Positions 17,568 through 24,703 of a stretch of 26,082 nt of DNA are shown one piece after another. The translations under genes were made by a program, and so were the position numbers. Numbering within the stretch: position 1 is the stretch's first letter; each line of letters starts with the position of its first letter. This stretch comes from Anaerolineae bacterium (GTDB lineage Bacteria > Chloroflexota > Anaerolineae > B4-G1), in NCBI GenBank assembly GCA_016783285.1, contig JADHWW010000019.1, positions 1-26,082 of the forward strand. The letters run 5' to 3'. Under the pieces are notes generated by a model. It had not been told where the DNA came from. It searched no databases and saw only the letters and a program-made list of their open reading frames with translations.

Positions 17568-19341
17568 TGAGGGACATTGGGGTCGCCTGTTCGCTCAATT
17601 CTTCACGGTAGACCAGTTCCCACCCGTTGTAGACCACGACCAGGTGCTTTAGCGTCACGCTCTGGCGCACGTCCCGCAACCGTTCGTCGCCGGCGTACTT
17701 GCGCAACTGGACCTCGGCCTGCTGAACTTTTTCCTGCAACTTGGCCGGGCTGAACTCGTTGCGGGGGATGTACTTTAGTTCGATCAGGTAGCCAAAGCGC
17801 ATATCGGGATAGCGGGCCAGGAACGGCTCCAGGTACAGGTCGGTGAAACCTTTGCCCAGTTCCCGTTCCGACCAGGTGAGAAAAAAGTTGGTCACGTTGA
17901 GGTAGGCCAGTAAAAAGCCCTGGATCATTTTTTCGCCGGAGAGATAGTCCCGCACCGAGGTTTGGTTTTGAATCTCCTCTGCCATAAAGTCCAAGACCGC
18001 CTGCCACTCGCCCCGGTAGGCCATCTTGCTGACCAGGCTGGAAAAGTGGAACAAGTCCACGCGAAAGGCGTCCACGTCACGGAACCCGTCCCGCAGGTAG
18101 CCGTACATCAGTTTCCTGACGGTCAGGTTGGGAATGTGGAGAACGGGCACGCCCTCTTCGACGCCGTCGAAACTGAGCAGGCCAAAGTAGAACAGGAGCG
18201 AGATAAAGTTCTCGCGGTCCAGTAGCCGTTCCAACGGGAAACTTGGCACAACGTTGCTCACCGTCTCGCCGGTCTCCATGATCTGCTTCAACTGGCTGAA
18301 ATTCCCGTTCAGCCGTTGGTCCACCATCACCAGGTGGCGCAGTTTGCCATAGTCAACCCGCACGTTCTGGTCAATCAGGTTATCAGGTTGGGTGCGTTCT
18401 CGCGTCACGTGTTCGATAAAGTAGAGTATCATATCGGAATTGAACATACGAGTATCGGCTGTCCTGGAAAAACGGTAGGCGTTGTACCACATTTGCATGG
18501 TGTTCATACAAGCGTCCACGTCCAGGGGCAGCGTTCCTGCATCCCGATAATAGACTAACATCTCTCGCACTTGATCCTGGCGGAATCCCAGCAGTTCATT
18601 GAACTGTGCATCGAGACTAATGTTCCTGCCAATGTTGAAGCCGCTGGTCACGTCGTCCATCGTGATGGGGGAGACGCCGGTGATGAACAGGCGGGCCAGG
18701 CCACCCATCCGCCCGGCAGTGGCGCCCTTGAGCAGGTTGAAAAAGTAACGAAAGAACCCCGCGCCGTGGGTCAGGTCACGGTAGGCCTGCTCACCCACCG
18801 TCGTCAGGATGGTGTTGGCAAAGTTGTCGTACTCGTCTATCAACAAATAGATCTGCAAGCCGTGCCCGGCAGCGTAGGAAAAGATACCCCGCAGTTGACT
18901 CTCTGCTTTGGAGGACGTGAGGATTTCCTGGCGTTCGCGCTCGTCGAAAAACCGTTCGTATCGTCTCATAAAGTTCCTGACGACTGCTTTCCCATACTCA
19001 TCGAACGATTCATTGACGAAGCGTATGTCGGGGTTGACCACGGAAAAGTTGAAACTCATCACCAGGTACGAGTTGCGCCCCTCGGTGGGGTGCTCCCCGA
19101 TGTATGTTCCCCCAAAGAGTTCCTCGAACTGTTCCTTTTCATTGACGTCGTAGTAGTGTTCCAGCACGGACAGCCACAGGGATTTGCCGAATCGCCTGGG
19201 ACGGATAAAGAGGATGTAGTAGGGCGCGGCTTCCAGCAAGGGAATGAACTCGGTTTTGTCCACATAGTACATGTTGTCCCGGCGCATCCGGCCAAAGTCG
19301 GCGATGCCATAGGGGATTCGTTTTATCTTGTTAGTAGCCAT
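17560..19341 (-). CDS. AAA-ATPase-like / PD-(D/E)XK nuclease family protein
   Basis: This 593-residue protein has the architecture known as AAA-ATPase-like (PF09820) plus a PD-(D/E)XK domain (PF08011). It begins with the family phrase IPYGIADFGRMRRDNMYYVDKT. A Walker A variant, RPRRFGKS (47-54), follows, then Walker B IYLLIDEYDNF (164-174). The C-terminal nuclease signature is GFTDLYLEPF...GYLIELKY with Asp501, Glu521 and Lys523. All expected residues are present, so it is probably intact. The cellular role of the family is not established; defence or mobile-element functions have been suggested. It has its own promoter (19409-19437). Its last codons overlap the GT39 start by 8 bp, so the two are co-transcribed. 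Confidence 0.9.
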   Translation of the reverse strand: MATNKIKRIPYGIADFGRMRRDNMYYVDKTEFIPLLEAAPYYILFIRPRRFGKSLWLSVLEHYYDVNEKEQFEELFGGTYIGEHPTEGRNSYLVMSFNFSVVNPDIRFVNESFDEYGKAVVRNFMRRYERFFDERERQEILTSSKAESQLRGIFSYAAGHGLQIYLLIDEYDNFANTILTTVGEQAYRDLTHGAGFFRYFFNLLKGATAGRMGGLARLFITGVSPITMDDVTSGFNIGRNISLDAQFNELLGFRQDQVREMLVYYRDAGTLPLDVDACMNTMQMWYNAYRFSRTADTRMFNSDMILYFIEHVTRERTQPDNLIDQNVRVDYGKLRHLVMVDQRLNGNFSQLKQIMETGETVSNVVPSFPLERLLDRENFISLLFYFGLLSFDGVEEGVPVLHIPNLTVRKLMYGYLRDGFRDVDAFRVDLFHFSSLVSKMAYRGEWQAVLDFMAEEIQNQTSVRDYLSGEKMIQGFLLAYLNVTNFFLTWSERELGKGFTDLYLEPFLARYPDMRFGYLIELKYIPRNEFSPAKLQEKVQQAEVQLRKYAGDERLRDVRQSVTLKHLVVVYNGWELVYREELSEQATPMSLNE

Positions 19342-19408
19342 AGCGCCTCCTCATCTTGCGGTCAAAGAACGCGGATTCCAGGACGGTAACGGATAACTGA
19401 CAGGGCTT

Positions 19409-19437
19409 ATTATAATCCCATCGGCGGGGTAAGGCAA
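19409..19437 (-). promoter_or_regulatory. Promoter of the AAA-ATPase gene
   Basis: On the minus strand, TTGCCT (19432-19437), a 17-bp spacer and perfect TATAAT (19409-19414). The -35 overlaps the T-tail of the upstream terminator. Confidence 0.68.
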
Positions 19438-19461
19438 AAGCAGAACAGCGTCGTGTTCTGC
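19436..19461 (-). terminator. Rho-independent terminator of the DUF401 / small-protein operon
   Basis: Perfect 8-bp stem GCAGAACA with TGTTCTGC (19440-19461), a 6-nt loop, then TTTT on the minus strand. It lies 13 nt after the stop of the small gene. Confidence 0.68.
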
Positions 19462-19474
19462 ACCGCAAATTGGG

Positions 19475-19843
19475 CTACGCGAGTGTGTCGGAGACAGGAA
19501 TGTCGAGCGGGCCGACTTCCCGGACGACGACGGCGATGACGAGTTCGTGTGAGCCGGGCTCAAGCGTCTTGCCGGCGACACGTAACGTGACGGTCGCGCC
19601 GACGGGGAAGAGCAGCGGCGACTGGGCGGAGACATCGCTCATCGGACGTGGGTCGCCGCCTGGCGGGACGACGGTGACCTGTGCAGAGTCCATCGCCTGA
19701 CCGTCCACGTCGAGGCCGGTGAAGGCGGTGATGGTGGCGGGGGCGATGGTGTTTTTGATGTCGAGGGCGAAACTACCGCCTTCAACACGCAGGGAGCCCT
19801 TGACGTAGAGTTTTTTGAGTATGAACGGCGGGATAGCGGGCAT
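19475..19843 (-). CDS. DUF6379 / C-glycoside deglycosidase beta-subunit-like protein
   Basis: This protein has 122 residues from MPAIPPF; an AGGAG Shine-Dalgarno 6 nt upstream supports this ATG over earlier in-frame ones. It is beta-rich, with LKKLYVKGSLRVEGGSFALDIKNTIAPATI (about 9-38), FPVGATVTLRV (about 79-89) and a C-terminal EPGSHELVIAVVVREVGPLDIPVSDTL. This pattern resembles the small beta-subunit-like DUF6379 family as I remember it, so the family call is tentative. A catalytic xylose-isomerase-like alpha subunit, expected for a deglycosidase, is not next to it; a DUF401 permease lies 48 bp upstream and the operon ends in a terminator just downstream. Confidence 0.55.
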   Translation of the reverse strand: MPAIPPFILKKLYVKGSLRVEGGSFALDIKNTIAPATITAFTGLDVDGQAMDSAQVTVVPPGGDPRPMSDVSAQSPLLFPVGATVTLRVAGKTLEPGSHELVIAVVVREVGPLDIPVSDTLA

Positions 19844-19891
19844 GACCATCTCCTTTCTCGTGATGCGGTTACAAGTTGGCAAGTGGGCGGG

Positions 19892-21121
19892 TTACATCAG
19901 CAGCAATATCCCCGCGGCCGTCGCCGCCACCAGAAGCGCGGCTGGCACGATGCGGCGGTAGATCGGCCCCCAGTCGGCCTCGAAGTAGACGCGGGTCAGC
20001 GACAGGCACAGGTGCACGGGGGAGAACATCACTCCCAGGAAACCCCCTGCCATCAGCCAGGCCACCCACGCCGGCGCGATGGCGCCTCCGTCCGCGACCA
20101 CCAGTGGCAGTACCACTGGGAAGCCGATGCTGAAGGCCGCCGCCGATACGCCGGTTAGTAGCCCGGCGATGAAAGGTACTGTGAAAGCCACCAGCGCCGG
20201 CGGGATGTGCAGTGCCGTCAGAGCGTCCGAAGTGGACAGGATGGCGCCGCTATTTCCCAGCACACACCGAAAGGTCAGGGCGCCAAAGATGACCACCACT
20301 GTTTGCCAGGGGATGCGTTCGCAGAGTATCGTCCACAGGTCGCGCAGTGGGAAACGTTTGATTATCACCATCAACACGATAGTCACCAGCCCACTGACGA
20401 TCAATGTAAAGCGATTGTCAATGGGCAGGATCAGTGAGAGGATGATGACGAGCACTACGGGCCAGACGCTCGCCGCCAATGTGCGCAGGCTTTGCCAGCG
20501 AGAGGTCGGAGGTGGATCGTCGGCGCCACGCCGAGGCAGCCCCAGCAGTCCAAAGATCAGGCCGCCCACCACTGCTGCCACCGTCAGCGGCCACGTCGCC
20601 CCCGCCAGTTGGATCGTCGTCAGGCCCAGGAGCGCCGCCGCCAGCATCATGGAGGGGTAGAGTGGGAAGATGTACTCCCAGATGTGGCGGAACCAGTAAT
20701 TGATAAAGGTCTTGCGTTCCCGGTCTACACCCAGGCAGTTGCCCACCTCGTTCACCATCGGCGCTGAGAACATGGCCCCGCCGATCATCGGCAGGAGTCC
20801 CACCATCGCCGGGAGCGTCGCGATGACGATGCGCCCGTCGGGGATCAACGCCTGGAGCGATTCGACCATCCCTTTCAGTCCGGCAGTTTGGTGTAAAAGT
20901 TCCCCCAGGATCATGATCAGCACGACGGCCAGCGCCAGCCGCAGCGTCAGCGGATCTACGGTGGTCAGGAGCACGTCGCGCCCGACTTCCAGGAGGGGAT
21001 AGCCGAAGAGGAGCCCGATGGCCACGGAGGCCAGGAGGAGCACCAGCCCCAGGTTCCACTTGCGGCTCAATAGCAGCACGATGCCGGCGAATACGACGGT
21101 TAGTCTGAGTAAAGCAACCAC
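19892..21121 (-). CDS. DUF401 family integral membrane protein
   Basis: About 409 residues are counted from a GTG at 21121, with roughly ten hydrophobic segments. It carries the DUF401 signature LPMIGGAMFSAPMVNEVG...INYWFRHIWEYIFPLYPSMM in its first half, a mid-protein cytoplasmic loop RRGADDPPPTSRW, and a second hydrophobic half with GLLTGVSAAAFSIGFPVVLPLV. DUF401 proteins look like secondary transporters; the substrate is unknown. The start is uncertain. No ATG follows the promoter (21169-21196), and the only longer ORF start overlaps the divergent gene. A heptamer array (21125-21166) forms the leader, so translation must begin at GTG or another non-ATG codon near the array. Confidence 0.8.
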   Translation of the reverse strand: MVALLRLTVVFAGIVLLLSRKWNLGLVLLLASVAIGLLFGYPLLEVGRDVLLTTVDPLTLRLALAVVLIMILGELLHQTAGLKGMVESLQALIPDGRIVIATLPAMVGLLPMIGGAMFSAPMVNEVGNCLGVDRERKTFINYWFRHIWEYIFPLYPSMMLAAALLGLTTIQLAGATWPLTVAAVVGGLIFGLLGLPRRGADDPPPTSRWQSLRTLAASVWPVVLVIILSLILPIDNRFTLIVSGLVTIVLMVIIKRFPLRDLWTILCERIPWQTVVVIFGALTFRCVLGNSGAILSTSDALTALHIPPALVAFTVPFIAGLLTGVSAAAFSIGFPVVLPLVVADGGAIAPAWVAWLMAGGFLGVMFSPVHLCLSLTRVYFEADWGPIYRRIVPAALLVAATAAGILLLM

Positions 21122-21124
21122 GAT

Positions 21125-21166
21125 AACGAATAACGAATGGCGAATTGCGAATGGCGAATTGCGAAT
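21125..21166. repeat. Heptamer tandem array in the DUF401 leader
   Basis: Six 7-bp units: AACGAAT, AACGAAT, GGCGAAT, TGCGAAT, GGCGAAT, TGCGAAT. The period and CGAAT core match the GCGAATT units at 16327-16347. Confidence 0.9.
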
Positions 21167-21168
21167 GA

Positions 21169-21196
21169 AGTATACCCGAAAACTGTGACAAGTCCA
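21169..21196 (-). promoter_or_regulatory. Putative promoter of the DUF401 operon
   Basis: On the minus strand, TGGACT (21191-21196), a 16-bp spacer and TATACT (21169-21174). The predicted start point falls inside the heptamer array. Confidence 0.5.
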
Positions 21197-21239
21197 GCCG
21201 TGATTTCTTTCCACGCGGGGAGGGAGTGGAAACGTGGAA

Positions 21240-21268
21240 TTGACGGCCAACGAGTACTGGGGTACAAT
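21240..21268 (+). promoter_or_regulatory. Sigma-70 promoter of the 332-aa gene
   Basis: TTGACG (21240-21245), a 17-bp spacer and TACAAT (21263-21268), each 5 of 6 to consensus, 30 nt before the ATG and divergent from the DUF401 promoter. Confidence 0.72.
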
Positions 21269-21297
21269 GGCGGTATCAACTTTGAAGGGAGATATTG

Positions 21298-22296
21298 ATG
21301 GCACGCAGAAAGTCCCGTCGCAAGAAAACCAGGTCGCGCTCTCCGACGCGCGCCGTGGCTCATCCGAGCCAGCCGGAGCACCTCAAGTTCATCTATGCCA
21401 CCTGGGCCTCGGAGCGCAAGCCCGGCCGCCAAAAGTTGGCCCGCCTGGAGCGGGCTTTCAAGCGTGGGCCGTTGGGCGAGATACCCGAGATTGATCACTG
21501 GGCGATGGAAGAGTTCTTCTGGCACGGTGTCCCCGGCGACGACTGGCACCCCATCGAGGCGTATCTGGAATATATCGGGAACTGTTGGTCAGGGGAAGCG
21601 CGAGAGCAGTTCCGTCGTTGGAAGGAAGCGCGTTTCGGCTTCTTCGAGATAGGCCGGGTGCGCGGGGAGACCGTCACTTTGCGGGAGTGGGACGCGGTTG
21701 GCGACGCGCCCGTGGGCGACCCGTTCCCCGCCATCACGCTGGGTATGGGTGGGGTGGACTCTTTCCGCTCGCACCGGGGCAAACTGCTGATTACCTATGT
21801 GGCTCCCTGGCTGCCGGACGAGAACCTGCACTGCTCGATGGGCTACGGTTTGATGGTAAAGCGGAAAAATGTGAGCCTGACCGAGTTATTGTTGGGATTG
21901 CGTCACCCCGACCTGGTGGCCCAACCGCTGCCCTGGAAAACGAGCCCCAAGGCGCGGCGGGAGCACGAGCGGTGTTGGAAGGAGCGGGACTGGCAATCGT
22001 GGCTGGAAGAACGGCTCGAGTTCCCTTTCCGGGCGCTGATACCGGAATCCCCCGGCGGCGACGTGTTTGAGGTAGCCGATCTGGTGCCTCAGAGCGCCGA
22101 GAGTGCCCGCAAGATGGGGATTTACTTGCAGGTGCCGGTTCGGGGTGGGGTCAATGTGGTTGGAGTGACCAAAGTGCTCGTGCCAGACATCGCCTCTCCC
22201 AACTGGATGCCGATCCGGGAGTACATCGCCTACCGTGAACGCTTCGGGCCGCCGCCGGGTGTGCGCGACGCGCCGGATGTCATACGGTTCAAGTAG
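21298..22296 (+). CDS. Hypothetical protein, 332 aa
   Basis: I do not recognise the family. The ATG at 21298 has an AGGGAG Shine-Dalgarno 6 nt upstream and a good promoter. The N-terminus is strongly basic (ARRKSRRKKTRSRS, residues 2-15), which could bind nucleic acid. The rest is soluble, aromatic- and Trp-rich, with an acidic patch IDHWAMEEFFWHG (about 65-77). No signal peptide or membrane segment is seen. It lies alone between divergent DUF401 and the kinase gene. The final TAG stop is the first part of a repeat element (22293-22348), so the original C-terminus may have been different. Confidence 0.78.
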   Translation: MARRKSRRKKTRSRSPTRAVAHPSQPEHLKFIYATWASERKPGRQKLARLERAFKRGPLGEIPEIDHWAMEEFFWHGVPGDDWHPIEAYLEYIGNCWSGEAREQFRRWKEARFGFFEIGRVRGETVTLREWDAVGDAPVGDPFPAITLGMGGVDSFRSHRGKLLITYVAPWLPDENLHCSMGYGLMVKRKNVSLTELLLGLRHPDLVAQPLPWKTSPKARREHERCWKERDWQSWLEERLEFPFRALIPESPGGDVFEVADLVPQSAESARKMGIYLQVPVRGGVNVVGVTKVLVPDIASPNWMPIREYIAYRERFGPPPGVRDAPDVIRFK

Positions 22297-22348
22297 GGGC
22301 AGACCCACGTGTCTGCCCTCCAGGGCGCACACGCTGGTGCGCCCCTAC
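22293..22348. repeat. Stem-loop repeat supplying the stop of the 332-aa gene
   Basis: Outer inverted ends GTAGGGGC (22293-22300) and GCCCCTAC (22341-22348) enclose two hairpins: GGGCAGAC with GTCTGCCC (22297-22318) and GGGCGCAC with GTGCGCCC (22323-22344). The TAG stop lies in the left end. It may also act as a transcription terminator. Confidence 0.8.
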
Positions 22349-22455
22349 CGGCTCTGGTGCGCCCCTACCGGCTCTGGTGCGCCCCTACCGGCTCTGGTAC
22401 GCCCCTACCGGCTCTGGTACGCCCCTACCGGCTATGGTGCGCCCCTACCGGCCTA
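22336..22455. repeat. Six-unit 20-bp tandem array before the kinase gene
   Basis: Six head-to-tail units of about GGTGCGCCCCTACCGGCTCT; units 4 and 5 begin GGTAC and the last is slightly changed. The unit is the right end of the adjacent stem-loop repeat. There are no unique spacers, so it is not a CRISPR array. Confidence 0.92.
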
Positions 22456-23633
22456 TGGCTACGATGAACGAGGTAAACCACTTTGTCTCCCTGGCCCGCG
22501 GACTGGTCTACGCCGCCGCGTTGCTGCTCTGCGCTGTCCGGGGCGGGCCTGACGGCGCCGCACGGGCCGTATTGTTCGCGCCCGTCGTGCTGCTCACGCT
22601 CGTCGCGTTGGAGGTGGTGCAGCGTTGGCAGCGGACGGCGCGACATGGGGCTGCCTGGGTCGCGCTCGCCGACTTGGCGCTGGCAGCGGCCTTGACTCTG
22701 TGGCTCGATCCGGCGTTGAGTTTACTCTTCGGCCTGGTGATCGTGGCTGACGGTATCCTGGCGGGCTGGAGAATCGCGCTGCTGCTCGGCCTGGGAGCCG
22801 GCACCGTTGACGCACTCGTCGCGCTCACCGGCCGGGGTTGGCTCGACGAGACCGGCATGTCTCTCCTGTTCTGGTTCGGACTGGCGGGCGTCACCGCCGC
22901 GTTGGCCTGGCAGCGCGAGCGCGAGCGCCGGACGCGGGCCGAGTTGGAGAAAACTGTCCAGGTCAGGTCGGATCGCCTCTCTATGCTGTCGCACGAGATA
23001 CGCACTCCCCTGACGCTGATGCGCGCCTCGCTGGAGTTGCTGTTCGACGAGTCGGCCGGGCCGCTGACGGAGCAACAGCGCACTTTTCTACAGACCATCT
23101 ACCAGAACGAGGAGCGCACCGCCACGCTGGCGCAAAACTTGCTCACCCAGGCGCGGCTGGAGTCGGGTGTCTTTTCCCCCAGGCCTCAGCCCGTGGACCT
23201 GCGGCGCATCGTGCGTTTGGTGGTCAACGACCTGCGCATCCTGATCGAGCAGCGCAAGCAGCAGATTCGCACCTACTACCCGCAAGTCTTGCCGCCGGCG
23301 CAAGCCGACCCCGGCCTCATCCGCCAGGTGCTGATCAACCTGATCCAGAACGCCAGCCGCCACACCTCGGAAGGCGGGCTCATCGTCGTCTCCATCGCCC
23401 AGAACGACTACGCGCTGCTCGTCTCCGTGACCGACGACGGCGCCGGGATGGGGCTCGAGCATCGCCGCCAACTGTTCAAACGCTTCTCGACCTCGGGGGC
23501 CAATTCGGGAGAAGGCACCGGGTTGGGGCTGGTGATCGTCAAACAGATCGTCGAGTGGCACGGCGGCCAGGTCTATGTGGACACGTCGCTGGGACGGGGC
23601 ACCAGTTTCTACTTTACCTTGCCGTTCGACTAA
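22455..23633 (+). CDS. Membrane-bound sensor histidine kinase
   Basis: This protein has about 392 residues from the ATG at 22455; a second ATG at 22464 is equally possible. Longer in-frame starts would translate the tandem array. The N-terminal 150 residues form five to six hydrophobic segments with little outside them, so the signal may be sensed in the membrane. HisKA has SHEIRTPL with His180 as phosphorylation site. The HATPase domain has NLIQNASRH (N box), DDGAGMG (G1), FKRFS (F box) and GTGLGLVI (G2). All catalytic motifs are present. The response regulator gene follows 119 bp downstream, so they form a pair. No clear Shine-Dalgarno is seen, because the upstream DNA is the repeat. Confidence 0.93.
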   Translation: MATMNEVNHFVSLARGLVYAAALLLCAVRGGPDGAARAVLFAPVVLLTLVALEVVQRWQRTARHGAAWVALADLALAAALTLWLDPALSLLFGLVIVADGILAGWRIALLLGLGAGTVDALVALTGRGWLDETGMSLLFWFGLAGVTAALAWQRERERRTRAELEKTVQVRSDRLSMLSHEIRTPLTLMRASLELLFDESAGPLTEQQRTFLQTIYQNEERTATLAQNLLTQARLESGVFSPRPQPVDLRRIVRLVVNDLRILIEQRKQQIRTYYPQVLPPAQADPGLIRQVLINLIQNASRHTSEGGLIVVSIAQNDYALLVSVTDDGAGMGLEHRRQLFKRFSTSGANSGEGTGLGLVIVKQIVEWHGGQVYVDTSLGRGTSFYFTLPFD

Positions 23634-23647
23634 TTACCCAGCCGCTC

Positions 23648-23671
23648 GGCCTGGATTGCCAAATCCAGGCC
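23648..23671 (+). terminator. Hairpin between kinase and regulator genes
   Basis: Perfect 10-bp stem GGCCTGGATT with AATCCAGGCC and a 4-nt loop, 15 nt after the kinase stop. Only a short T-run follows, so it may be a weak terminator, an RNA-processing hairpin or another repeat. Confidence 0.4.
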
Positions 23672-23752
23672 GCCGGATTTGACAATCGTTCGACTGAGGC
23701 TCATGAACGTCCGGCGGGAGCGGACAAGTTTCGATAAAACGAGGAGTGCAGC

Positions 23753-24466
23753 GTGAAAGAGCAACCTACGATACTGATCGCGGACGACGAGCCGCAGATG
23801 GTGGGCATCATCGCCTACGCGCTCCAGATGGCCGGATTCCAGGTTGTCATGGCCTACGACGGTCTCCAGGCGCTGCAACAGGTCGAGAAGCATCATCCCG
23901 ATCTGGTGATCCTCGATGTGATGATGCCCGGCATTGACGGCTTTGAGGTGTGCCGGCGCGTGCGCAATGAGACGACAATCCCGGTGCTACTACTGACGGT
24001 GAAAGACGAGCAGGCGGACGTGATTGAGGGGCTGGAACTGGGCGCGGACGACTATATGACCAAGCCGTTCAGCACGCGCGAGTTGGTGCTGCGCGTCCAG
24101 GCGGTCCTACGGCGCACGCGCGTCCGGCAGGTAACGGTGGTCGAAAGCGGCCCGTTGCGGATAGACTTTGAGCGGCGGAGCGTCACGCTTCACGGCTTGC
24201 CCGTCGAACTGACGCCGCTGGAGTACCGCTTGCTGGCCTGCCTGGCCGCCAACGGTGGTCGTGTGCTAACCTGGCAGGCGCTGCTGAAAGAGGTCTGGCA
24301 ACTCGACCTGTGGCAGGGTAGTAAAGAGATGGTCAAAGTGCAGATACACCGGTTGCGCCAAAAGTTGGAGCCAAACCCGGCCCAACCTACGTTCATCCAC
24401 ACCGTGCGGGGCGCGGGGTATCGCTTTGACGCCGGGAAAGCGAATGATGCCCTGGCCGCTCTGTAA
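23753..24466 (+). CDS. OmpR/PhoB-family response regulator
   Basis: This 237-residue protein starts at GTG with GAGGAG 6 nt upstream. The receiver domain has the acidic pocket D11-D12, phospho-acceptor Asp55 (LVILDVMMPG), Thr82 and Lys104 (YMTKPF). The C-terminal winged helix (about 130-230) ends in KVQIHRLRQKLEPN and TVRGAGYRF. It is the partner of the kinase directly upstream. Three 11-bp direct repeats of Pho-box form overlap its stop codon and lie upstream of the ABC transporter gene, so it probably controls that transporter. The exact signal is unknown. Confidence 0.94.
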   Translation: MKEQPTILIADDEPQMVGIIAYALQMAGFQVVMAYDGLQALQQVEKHHPDLVILDVMMPGIDGFEVCRRVRNETTIPVLLLTVKDEQADVIEGLELGADDYMTKPFSTRELVLRVQAVLRRTRVRQVTVVESGPLRIDFERRSVTLHGLPVELTPLEYRLLACLAANGGRVLTWQALLKEVWQLDLWQGSKEMVKVQIHRLRQKLEPNPAQPTFIHTVRGAGYRFDAGKANDALAAL

Positions 24467-24493
24467 CCAAACTGTGACCGGTCTGTGACCGGT
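24461..24493 (+). promoter_or_regulatory. Pho-box-like operator of three 11-bp direct repeats
   Basis: CTGTAACCAAA (24461-24471), CTGTGACCGGT (24472-24482) and CTGTGACCGGT (24483-24493) are contiguous. PhoB-type regulators bind pairs of CTGTCA-like heptamers at 11-bp spacing, and this has the same period and a close sequence. The first unit overlaps the regulator stop codon. A -10-like element lies 28 bp downstream. Confidence 0.72.
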
Positions 24494-24521
24494 GGGAAAC
24501 CACAGGAGGCGGCATTTGTGT

Positions 24522-24527
24522 TATACT
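24522..24527 (+). promoter_or_regulatory. -10 element of the ABC transporter promoter
   Basis: TATACT with no good -35 (ACCACA at 24499-24504, 17-bp spacing). The poor -35 fits activator-dependent transcription from the operator just upstream. The leader to the ATG would be about 170 nt. Confidence 0.5.
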
Positions 24528-24543
24528 GGCGTCGTGTTCAGAT

Positions 24544-24672
24544 ACCGCTTTCTCGGAAGGTCTGGTTTGCGCTTACAGACACTAGAGCGAATTAAGAATA
24601 TAGACGTTTTTTTCACTCGGCTATTCGTTTTATTCTAAATTCGTTGTTGTGTCCCCAAGCCACCGCTTTCTC
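24544..24672. other. Structured, possibly inserted leader segment
   Basis: The direct repeat ACCGCTTTCTC (24544-24554 and 24662-24672) encloses an AT-rich stretch. Inside it is an inverted repeat, CGAATTAAGAATA (24588-24600) with TATTCTAAATTCG (24631-24643, one mismatch). A T-run lies at 24605-24612. It could be a small insertion or a leader RNA structure. Confidence 0.4.
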
Positions 24673-24703
24673 ACGAAAGCCCCAAAACCAAAGGAGGTGG
24701 ATC

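Noticed and set aside
18571..19389. Plus-strand ORF antisense to the AAA-ATPase gene
   Set aside because: Mirror frame of a clearly coding region, with no domain or promoter.
22336..22455. CRISPR array
   Set aside because: The 20-bp units are head-to-tail with no unique spacers, and no cas genes are near.
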